Source of the DNA: Mucilaginibacter defluvii | GTDB taxonomy: Bacteria; Bacteroidota; Bacteroidia; Sphingobacteriales; Sphingobacteriaceae | Reading direction: 5' to 3' | Assembly: GCF_039543225.1 (NCBI RefSeq) | Contig: NZ_BAABJI010000002.1 | Coordinates: 1,116,001 to 1,180,000, forward strand | DNA length: 64,000 nt | Shown here: piece after piece, positions 58,301 through 64,000 of the stretch | Layout of the letters: each line of letters opens with the position of its first letter | How positions within the stretch are numbered: position 1 is the stretch's first letter | Translations under genes and position numbers: made by a program | Notes under the pieces: generated by a model | The model's database searches: none | The model's input: the letters and a program-made list of their open reading frames with translations, nothing else | What the model was told of the DNA's origin: nothing

Positions 58301-60152
58301 TGTACCCGTTAGGCGATTGCTCATCGGGCGGTTTAATGGTCATTTGCAAAACGCGCTTACCTTCTAACTGCCCGGTTATCGTTTTGGTCTCGTTATCCTT
58401 CCAGGCCTTGCGGATGCTTGTGCTCAGCAATATGGATATTTCGCGGTTAACCATATTGAGCAGGTTGAGCTCAAGCTTCTTTTTGGGCAAGGTTAAAAAC
58501 CGGGTAAAATCGCCAATCGTTTCCCTGATCAGGAAAGACTTATCAATAAAAACCCCTACATAACCCATTTGCCCGATAATCAGGCTCTGGAACTCATCCG
58601 CAACGGTACGGGTGGGTTCAGCCTGCTTATTCTGTATTTTTTTTGATGGTGGCTGCGCAGGCAAAGGCGAGGGCACCGTTGTAGAATAGCTATGGTGCAG
58701 GCTATATTTTATATTACCCGATTTTTTATAGATTTTCAGCTTGGCGCTCACTTCAACCAAACCATCCATTATGCTGCCGGCGTTCTCGCTCGATCCTAAA
58801 AACAGGTAACCGCCTGATTGAAGCGCATAATGGAAAGTAGTCAGTATTTTTTGCTGCAACACGGTGTTCATGTAAATCAGCATATTACGGCACGATATCA
58901 GATCGTTCTTTATAAACGGCGGCGATTTGATAACGTTATGTGCCGCGAATACTATCTTCTTGCGTATATCAGGTATTACCGAATAGGTATTATCCGAATT
59001 TTTTACAAAGTATTTTCGCAGCGTATCCGCGTCAATCTCCTTAACGCTTGATGGCGGATAACAATTTTTTGAGGCGATGCGTATGCTTTCCTCGTCCAGG
59101 TCTGTCGCGAATATTTTAAGATCAACCTGACGGCTCAATGCTTCCAGCTTTTGTTGAAAGGCAATAGCTATTGAATACGCTTCCTCTCCGGTACTGCATG
59201 CGCAAACCCATATTTTGATGGTACTACCTTCATCTTTTGAGGCGATGATTTCTGGTATTACCTCTTCCCTAAGCTTCTCAAAAGCCGGCTTATCTCTAAA
59301 AAATTTGGTAACGCCAATCAAAAACTCCTTGGCCAATATTTTAGCTTCGGCGGGCTTTTGATTAATGTAAGTGATATAATCCTGCAGGTTATGCAAATCG
59401 GCAGCGGCCAGCCTGCGGGCTATACGCCTCAGGATAGTTGGAGTTTTATACAGGTTAAAATCCTGCCCGGTTTGTGTAGATACAATATCAAATATCTCGT
59501 TCAGGTGCTCATCTTCATAAAGCTCCTTTTCGAGTTGCGGCGCATATATATGATTTACGTAATTATAAATTTCGGTATGCATATTTGCCGGCGCCAATAT
59601 AAAATCGGTATTACCCGTAGCTATGGCGCTGTTGGGCATACCATCAAACTTGGCTGTGGCCGGATCCTGCGCTATAACCATGCCGCCGCACTCTTTGATT
59701 GCTTCTATGCCCTTGCTACCATCAGAGCCAGTACCTGATAGTATAATGGCTATTGCCCGTTCTTTAACATCATTTGCAAGGGTGAACAAAAAGGTATCGA
59801 TAGCCGTGTTGGGCGATTTATCTTTAACCTTGTCTGCCAAACGCAGCTTACGATGACGAATGGTCATCGTTTTTTTTGTAGGGATGATGTAAACGCAGTT
59901 TTTTTCTAACAGCATATCGTTACCTGCTTCCATCACCTTCATGTGGGTGTGCTTGGCAACCAGTTCTACCAAAAGGCTCTTATAATCGGGCGATAAATGC
60001 TGGATGACCACAAACGTAAAGCCTGAGTTAGGCGGCATATGATCAAAAAACTCGTGTATGGCTTCCAAGCCGCCGGCGGAAGCACCTATAGTAATGATAT
60101 AACGATCGTTTACATCATTTTTCCCGGTATCCTTAACGCCTTTAGCTCTCAA
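55311..60152 (-). CDS. CheB-CheR-PAS-histidine kinase fusion protein
   Basis: A 1613-residue cytoplasmic signalling protein. Order: CheB methylesterase (about 15-200; S25 in IGASAGG, H52 in VIQHLSP, D144 in SGTGSDGSKG), CheR methyltransferase (about 210-480; FFRDKPAFEKL, VWVCACSTGEEAYSIA-type SAM loop, FAAHNVIKSPPF, CRNMLIYM), a heptad-repeat coiled coil (about 650-720), four or more PAS/PAC segments (WDWDLVTNTMWRSDNFTSMFGY and later ones), HisKA with H1398 in ASHELKTPITSM, and HATPase (NFLTNAIKYSP, DFGIGIPPEKQ, GLGLGLYIS). No receiver domain is attached. The start is TTG within a TTGA overlap with the phytochrome stop; no ATG occurs before the CheB active site. It probably gets light input from that partner and passes phosphate to the receiver at 61991. 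Confidence 0.93.
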   Translation of the reverse strand: MRAKGVKDTGKNDVNDRYIITIGASAGGLEAIHEFFDHMPPNSGFTFVVIQHLSPDYKSLLVELVAKHTHMKVMEAGNDMLLEKNCVYIIPTKKTMTIRHRKLRLADKVKDKSPNTAIDTFLFTLANDVKERAIAIILSGTGSDGSKGIEAIKECGGMVIAQDPATAKFDGMPNSAIATGNTDFILAPANMHTEIYNYVNHIYAPQLEKELYEDEHLNEIFDIVSTQTGQDFNLYKTPTILRRIARRLAAADLHNLQDYITYINQKPAEAKILAKEFLIGVTKFFRDKPAFEKLREEVIPEIIASKDEGSTIKIWVCACSTGEEAYSIAIAFQQKLEALSRQVDLKIFATDLDEESIRIASKNCYPPSSVKEIDADTLRKYFVKNSDNTYSVIPDIRKKIVFAAHNVIKSPPFIKNDLISCRNMLIYMNTVLQQKILTTFHYALQSGGYLFLGSSENAGSIMDGLVEVSAKLKIYKKSGNIKYSLHHSYSTTVPSPLPAQPPSKKIQNKQAEPTRTVADEFQSLIIGQMGYVGVFIDKSFLIRETIGDFTRFLTLPKKKLELNLLNMVNREISILLSTSIRKAWKDNETKTITGQLEGKRVLQMTIKPPDEQSPNGYTLILLNDAQIDVPLKNVQPADIDHLTSQEEYLMEMETALTETRSNLQLAMEEMETTNEELQSSNEELMSANEELQSGNEELQSLNEELHTLNTEHQQKIRELLELNEDLDNYFRSTTIGQIFIDSNLLIRKFNPAAVNMINVIESDIGRPINHLSNNIKYDSLNKDIHTVLANNTVIEKEVTLHNGSNNLMRIMPYLKKGGKVDGVVITFIDITAITKLNNMIAGVYNASSAAILAFHAERGKNGEVTEYRCISFNNAAKDLFQKSAEELMAHPALGDFPQLDRIFPAGSLERISVNSPLQTELQISGNMWHQLMVAKMADGVVMSFTDITKRKLAEQKLKNNYAELVKARESLRTLNVSLEEKVQERTRELSESEERFKFVSKATNDTIWDWDLVTNTMWRSDNFTSMFGYELSDETKKIDFWFSHIHPDDRKRVEASVYDAINNHESNWSAEYRFRKANGEYAIILDRGSILEDELRTPYRLVGSIIDISKLVETEKRLNSSEKKFGKVFESNMIGMLFSNLDGAILEANDAFLNMLGYNRASLENGELDWKKITPDEHMAISNEAVRQLRENKICPPFEKQYLKKDGSLLSVLMGSALLEQDSETTAVSYIIDITRQKEAEQKRQELQTRLNQQQQEFSNIFSHAPALIAIKRGKQLVYDFVNEAYVEFFGSKHTKGKATKLKFSADDLNFEEIEKEVFASGKTFEGKQIKIDREKTSGNQTGQCWMDITLTPVYNYDGSHIDGIAFFGFEVTDIVLGRIATEELMRRKDEFMSIASHELKTPITSMKGSLQIVQRMIDKMDVSENLVHFIDKASHQTQKLTNLVDDLLDVTKIQEGKMVLNYQQFNAIDMIKECIEDVKAPGIKQKLIFTHKDDIVINADRPRIEQVVHNFLTNAIKYSPMADNVVINCSVEKKMFKVEVTDFGIGIPPEKQPYLFDRFYRVQESSQQFSGLGLGLYISAEIVRRHRGKVGIKSTLGEGSTFWFSIPLSAEK
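58033..58143 (-). repeat. 21-bp tandem repeats encoding NEEL heptads
   Basis: Five tandem units with starts at 58039, 58060, 58081, 58102 and 58123, each a variant of AACTCCTCGTT (read on the plus strand), encode NEELxxx heptads of the coiled coil in the CheB-CheR kinase. A perfect 21-bp period can expand or contract in frame by replication slippage. Confidence 0.85.
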
Positions 60153-61663
60153 AACTTGTTGTTTTTTGTCTGGAATTCATAAATAAAGCTGCGCATCGTT
60201 TCTGCCACTGCCATTTCCTGCGCCGTCCACGGCGGCGATGTTTGATGCACCGTTTGCTGCCACAGGTTAAACGAGTTTCGCGGATGATAATTTTTTCCGT
60301 CGAGCTCAAAATTTATAGCCTGATCTGGGTTGCCTCCCCACTTAATTTCGCGTTTAACCTCGCCCCTAAAGCAAATAATAAAATCGCCACGGTCCGCGTC
60401 AACGGGTATGGCCAATATTCCGCTCGCTATTTCGGCTATAGGCAAAGCATCATCATAAAGCTCCGGCAAATGGTCTGTAGCAAACACACGTTCTACCCTT
60501 TTGGTTTGTAACCATAAAATCAGGTTTTCAACAAATTCCTGATCCGGAATGTTTTTAATGCCCCAAACAACACCATTAATAACGGCTACAGCGCCGCTGG
60601 CATTAAATAGTTCAGTTATATTTGGCTGATCTTCAGTAAGCAAACCCCTTATCAGGTCATCCTCGGCATACACGCGGGCCATCAGCAGGGTTTGTTCTTT
60701 TTGCAGTTCAGTTTCTACGTCAGCCTCATTTTTATGGAGTAATGATTCAATGCGCGCCGATATGATGGACGACAACAATTCGCAAATTGAACATACTTCA
60801 AGGCTTAAATATTTATCCGTAATATGGTGGCAGGCTATAAGCCCCCATAATTGCCCGTGATAAATTACGCGGATAGACATTGACGCTGTTACACCCATGT
60901 TTTTCAGGTACTCCAGGTGTACAGCGGCCACACCACGCACATTACAGTCAGACAGGTCGGTAAAGGTTTTGGTAACCAGGTTAACTATCGGGTAAAGACT
61001 GATGGGTTTATATGTACGATCGGGTATTAAACGGTACGGATTTTTAAGGTACAACTGCCTGGCCTGCCGCGGCACATCAGAAGCGGGGAAAGTAAGCCCG
61101 AGGTAATGTTCCAGGTCGCCGGTCTTTTCCTCGGCAATTACAGTACCGTTCCAATCTTCATCAAACCGGTACATCATCACGCCATCAAACCCGGTTATCT
61201 TTTTTATTTCAGCGATGCCTACCCTGCAAATTTCCTCTGCGGTTTGGCACGCCTCAAGGCGGGCAATGGCCAGCTTAACTTCTTCAAATGCTTCGGTAAA
61301 AACCCGGTCGGCGCCAAGTTTTTTCTCCATCTCTAAAATCACATAACCCTCTTTTACATGTATCAGTATTTCCATACTGTGGCCATGCAGGTTAAATGTG
61401 AGCGGGGCTTTGGCTTGCACAGCATCATCTAAACGCTGTTTAAGTTTATCAAGTTGATCCGGCCCGGCTAAGTCACTTATATTTTTAGTTATCAATTCCT
61501 TTGCAGGCAGCTCAAGCAGTTCAGTCAGGTTATCGCTACATTGAATAATGTTTAGCGATCCGGCTTCTAACACCAGCAAATAGCCGTAATCCTGTATAAC
61601 ATTTATATGATTTAGGGGAAGGTTACCGCAAAAATCAGAATCATAATTTTTCTTTTCAGCCAT
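60149..61663 (-). CDS. Phytochrome photosensory module (PAS-GAF-PHY) without output domain
   Basis: A 504-residue protein from the ATG at 61663; the longer frame starts with TTG. It aligns with bacteriophytochromes: the biliverdin Cys12 in DFCGNLPLNHINVIQDYG has the same distance to the IQ-x-x-G stretch as in known proteins. The GAF domain keeps D196 (FPASDVPRQAR), H249 (VHLEYLKNMGV) and H279 (LWGLIACHH). The PHY tongue has the PRxSF motif (PRNSF, 461-465). After the PHY helix the protein ends, with no histidine kinase. Such a light-sensing core must pass its signal to another protein, and the CheB-CheR kinase encoded with a 4-base overlap is the natural partner. No heme oxygenase gene for the chromophore is in the window. 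Confidence 0.93.
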   Translation of the reverse strand: MAEKKNYDSDFCGNLPLNHINVIQDYGYLLVLEAGSLNIIQCSDNLTELLELPAKELITKNISDLAGPDQLDKLKQRLDDAVQAKAPLTFNLHGHSMEILIHVKEGYVILEMEKKLGADRVFTEAFEEVKLAIARLEACQTAEEICRVGIAEIKKITGFDGVMMYRFDEDWNGTVIAEEKTGDLEHYLGLTFPASDVPRQARQLYLKNPYRLIPDRTYKPISLYPIVNLVTKTFTDLSDCNVRGVAAVHLEYLKNMGVTASMSIRVIYHGQLWGLIACHHITDKYLSLEVCSICELLSSIISARIESLLHKNEADVETELQKEQTLLMARVYAEDDLIRGLLTEDQPNITELFNASGAVAVINGVVWGIKNIPDQEFVENLILWLQTKRVERVFATDHLPELYDDALPIAEIASGILAIPVDADRGDFIICFRGEVKREIKWGGNPDQAINFELDGKNYHPRNSFNLWQQTVHQTSPPWTAQEMAVAETMRSFIYEFQTKNNKF

Positions 61664-61681
61664 ATTAGCTTTTAACAACAA

Positions 61682-61990
61682 TAAGTTTGCTGAGGATCAT
61701 ATCAATGACAAGAGCGGAATTTCGGCTAATAAAAATCAACAGCAGATGTAACGGCTAAAATAATATAAATATTTTACTATGAACAGCTGCCTCAATAATA
61801 AGCACAACCCTTGGCTATACCAGTGTTAAGGCAATATTATGCATTATGATAACCGTACGTAAAATAATACATACTATTTAACAAAGGGAAAGAAAAAAAA
61901 CGATATATATGACGAAATAGTGTTTAGGTTTTTACAGGTTGATTCAGGGCTTTATAACCACCCCGATATTTAGGCTATATGGCAGGGGTA
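61682..61990. other. 309-bp gap between response regulator and phytochrome genes
   Basis: AT-rich spacer without an ORF or clear terminator. It should contain the promoter of the leftward phytochrome-kinase operon, but no TAnnTTTG on the minus strand was found. Confidence 0.5.
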
Positions 61991-62413
61991 TTAGTTAACC
62001 CAGGCTTTGCCGGGAAGATACTGACCGGCAATTTCTTCGAGCTTTTGCTTAACTACAGGCTTACTTATAAACCCTTTTACGGCTGCAAACGTTGTTGCGC
62101 GTTGCTTATCGCTACCATCAATAGACGAACTTACTATAAAAACATGCGGCTGTTTTTGTAAAGCAGGCATCAGGCTTTCCAAATCGGTTAAAAATTGCCA
62201 GCCGCTATAAGGCATATTCAAATCGAGGAAAATAAGATCTGGTAAAACAGAAATATCTTCATGATTTTCTTCGAGGAAGTTGATGATCAGGGCTGCATCC
62301 AACGTATGTACCGAGTCTTCAAAAATTTCATACCGGTCAAACATCTTTTGCATAATTAAGTGCTCCATCGGGTTATCATCAATCATCAGCGTTTTACACA
62401 TGTTTATTTTCAT
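61991..62413 (-). CDS. Single-domain response regulator (receiver)
   Basis: A 140-residue CheY-like receiver without an output domain. Acidic pocket D12-D13 in MIDDNP, phosphoacceptor D64 in IFLDLNMP, Ser/Thr switch in VSSSIDG, and K118 in ISKPV are all present. Receivers of this Bacteroidota type act with PAS-rich kinases. It lies 309 bp upstream of the phytochrome gene in the same direction and is the obvious target for the kinase at 55311, which has no receiver of its own. A Met at residue 5 is an alternative start. Confidence 0.92.
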   Translation of the reverse strand: MKINMCKTLMIDDNPMEHLIMQKMFDRYEIFEDSVHTLDAALIINFLEENHEDISVLPDLIFLDLNMPYSGWQFLTDLESLMPALQKQPHVFIVSSSIDGSDKQRATTFAAVKGFISKPVVKQKLEEIAGQYLPGKAWVN

Positions 62414-62563
62414 TTGTATAAATTTTTACAATCAACGTGCCAAATGATTTCTCTTTAGTTAAACGCCTACCAACTTAAAATCAAGGTGTACATTTTACAC
62501 CATGGGTATAAAAATGTAGAAAATTGGGGAAGTAAATCATCGCACATATAACTTTTTAAATAC

Positions 62564-62600
62564 AAAGGCGGTATCCCTGTTAAGTAGAGAAACCGCCTTT
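62564..62600. terminator. Probable terminator of the epimerase-like gene
   Basis: AAAGGCGGT (62564-62572) pairs with ACCGCCTTT (62592-62600) over 9 bp around a 19-base loop, 21 bp after the stop of the minus-strand gene. The T tail on that strand is short, so strength is moderate. Confidence 0.5.
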
Positions 62601-62620
62601 ATCATTACTGTCATTATTAA

Positions 62621-63517
62621 TTATTGAGCAAAGTATGCGCCCGAGTTCATATCCTCAATTAAGCCGATATGCGTTGGCTGCCAACTGAGAACCTGCTTGG
62701 TTTGCTCACCGGATGCCGGGGTATTAATTGTACCGAAGTAGTTGAACCAGCCAAAATATTCAGCAGCCTCTTCCGGCGTTTTGCTTACCACAGGCAGGTT
62801 GAGGTTTTCGCCGATCGTTGAGGCAATTTTAATAAATGGAATGCCCTGCTCACCTACCGCGTGGTATACCGCTCGGGGCGCGTTTCTCTCCAAAGCCAAC
62901 TGATACAGCACCGCGGCATCAAGCCGATGAACGGCAGGCCATTGGTTTTGGCCCTCGCGCAGGTAGGCTGCTTCTCCTTTTTCGCGGGCAAGATTGATCA
63001 GTATAGGCACAAAACCATGATCGCCCGCATCATGTACAGATGGCGGCAAACGCACTATAGACACGTTGACGCCCGACTGAGCTACCGCTTTGGCCGCTTC
63101 TTCCGTCGCTTTGCGCGGGCTCTTACTGTTTTCGGGCGTTACTTCATCCGCTTCTGTTACCGGTCTGCCGGTTGAAATCAGCGCCAAACCCGAAGTAATG
63201 ATAAATGGCTTACCGGTATGAGCCATAACGCTGCCCATAGCTTCTATGGCGCGGCGGTCAATCTCGCAACTTTCGGTAAAACGGCTAAAATCATGAATAA
63301 AGCCGGTGTGAATAACGCCGTCGGTTTGCGCGGCGCCGCTTTTTAAACTTTCAATATCCGTAAGTGCCCCCAAATACACTTCGGCACCCGCTTCAATAAG
63401 TTTTTGTGCTGATGATTCAGAACGGGCAAGCCCCAATACTTTATGGCCTGCGCTTAAAAGCTGATTTACTACAGCTGAGCCTACAAAACCTGTGGCTCCG
63501 GTTACAAATACACGCAT
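62621..63517 (-). CDS. NAD(P)-binding epimerase/dehydratase-like extended SDR
   Basis: A 298-residue protein from the ATG at 63517, which begins MRVFVTGATGFVGSAVV, the exact start of the Rossmann fold. A frame extension to 63592 adds 25 residues without fold meaning. It is an atypical extended SDR of the NAD-dependent epimerase/dehydratase group: GLARSESSAQKLIEAGAEVYLGALTD after the second strand, VIHTGFIHDF, and PFIITSGLA. The usual YxxxK is not obvious (the region has ATEEAAKAVAQ), so it may act as an oxidoreductase on unknown substrates or as a sensor. The Crp/Fnr regulator gene is 102 bp upstream in the same direction and may control it. Confidence 0.85.
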   Translation of the reverse strand: MRVFVTGATGFVGSAVVNQLLSAGHKVLGLARSESSAQKLIEAGAEVYLGALTDIESLKSGAAQTDGVIHTGFIHDFSRFTESCEIDRRAIEAMGSVMAHTGKPFIITSGLALISTGRPVTEADEVTPENSKSPRKATEEAAKAVAQSGVNVSIVRLPPSVHDAGDHGFVPILINLAREKGEAAYLREGQNQWPAVHRLDAAVLYQLALERNAPRAVYHAVGEQGIPFIKIASTIGENLNLPVVSKTPEEAAEYFGWFNYFGTINTPASGEQTKQVLSWQPTHIGLIEDMNSGAYFAQ

Positions 63518-63619
63518 AGTTTTAATTTTATGTTTAATGATGAGGCCTTTATAGCCGCATTTATTGAACACAAAATTGCGCATTGCACACACCCTTAAAA
63601 AAGGACATTTGACGTTATT

Positions 63620-64000
63620 TTAAACACGCTGTAATTGTGCCTGCCGTATGCGGCTAAGCGTTTTAAGGGATACGCCGATATAGGATGCCGCCATGCGCAA
63701 CGGCACCTTATTGAGGATGCCCGGATAGTTTTTTAAAAAGTCTTCGTATTTTTCTTCGGGCGTGGCACTAATGGTTTTGTAAAGCCGGTTACGGCTCAGG
63801 TTAAGGTATTGGGTGATCAGCTTATCAGAATACCGTTTAAGTGAAGGTATGGCTTTCACTAATTCTTCGAAGCTATCCTTGGTCCATAGCATTACACGGC
63901 TTTCTTCAAGTGCTTCAATATTGTAATTGGATGGTATACGGTTGTTATAACTTTCGCCATCCGTTGTCCAGCTCATAGCCGGCGAAAACTGCATGATATG
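63620..64000 (-). CDS. Crp/Fnr-family regulator, C-terminal part (cut by window edge)
   Basis: The frame stays open to the window end (codons before the first Met are HI), so the true start lies outside. The visible 126 residues contain the last strands of the cyclic-nucleotide-binding-like domain (SRVMLWTKDSFEELVKAIP), the dimer helix (YSDKLITQYLNLSRNRL), and a degenerate C-terminal HTH (PLRMAASYIGVSLKTLSRIRQAQL). This short Crp-like type is common in Bacteroidota, where the ligand is usually unknown. Confidence 0.9.
   Translation of the reverse strand, partial: HIMQFSPAMSWTTDGESYNNRIPSNYNIEALEESRVMLWTKDSFEELVKAIPSLKRYSDKLITQYLNLSRNRLYKTISATPEEKYEDFLKNYPGILNKVPLRMAASYIGVSLKTLSRIRQAQLQRV

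Noticed and set aside
61664-61681. TTG start for the phytochrome
   Set aside because: A normal ATG six codons downstream still precedes the chromophore Cys.
61682-61690. TAAGTTTG on the plus strand as a promoter
   Set aside because: It points rightwards into a region with only leftward genes and starts at the end of the phytochrome leader; most likely chance.

Overview
The window reads as a chromosomal segment of a saccharolytic Bacteroidota, most likely family Sphingobacteriaceae (Mucilaginibacter- or Pedobacter-like). The grounds are three SusC/SusD pairs, two hybrid two-component (HTCS) sensors with one-component AraC outputs, TAnnTTTG-like -7 elements, no obvious Shine-Dalgarno use and moderate GC. 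The genus is an inference from protein style, not from a marker gene.

Layout. 1-1444: tail of an SDR oxidoreductase, an AraC-type regulator and a SnoaL-like protein. 1514-39153: a large xylan utilisation island. Its core, transcribed leftwards from about 14.2 kb, is susC-susD-susC-susD-DUF1735 lipoprotein-GH10 xylanase, the same order as the Prevotella/Bacteroides xusABCDE-xyn10 operon. Around it lie a CE1-type esterase, a sialate-O-acetylesterase-like acetylesterase, GH67 alpha-glucuronidase, GH43, a third SusC/SusD pair, a CE6-like esterase with a GH43-CBM6-like enzyme, an HTCS, and a leftward group GH10-GH43-mannonate oxidoreductase-UxuA. 39290-43456 is a second HTCS and 43605-44372 a Nudix-type winged-helix regulator. 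44608-54572 is a rhamnose locus: GH78 rhamnosidase, GntR-type regulator, RhaT, a fused aldolase/dehydrogenase, L-rhamnose isomerase and a FGGY kinase. 54709-55180 holds one unknown small protein and a possible tiny one. 55311-62413 is a signalling cluster: a CheB-CheR-PAS-histidine kinase, a phytochrome photosensory module without a kinase, and a single-domain response regulator. 62621-64000: an NAD(P)-binding epimerase-like protein and the C-terminal part of a Crp/Fnr regulator.

How the parts fit. The outer-membrane SusCD systems and lipoproteins bind and import glucuronoarabinoxylan fragments cut by the surface GH10. Esterases remove acetyl or feruloyl groups, GH67 releases (4-O-methyl)glucuronate, GH43 enzymes release xylose or arabinose, and UxuB/UxuA-like enzymes handle the uronate in the cytoplasm. 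The two HTCS proteins probably control the island. Short AATGTTTA-type half-sites, several in pairs 21 bp apart, recur in its promoter regions and are candidate operators. The rhamnose locus is a self-contained route from rhamnoside to DHAP and lactaldehyde or lactate. The most unusual item is the light-sensing cluster: a phytochrome PAS-GAF-PHY with all bilin-binding residues but no output domain is translationally coupled (TTGA overlap) to a very large CheB-CheR-PAS-HK protein.
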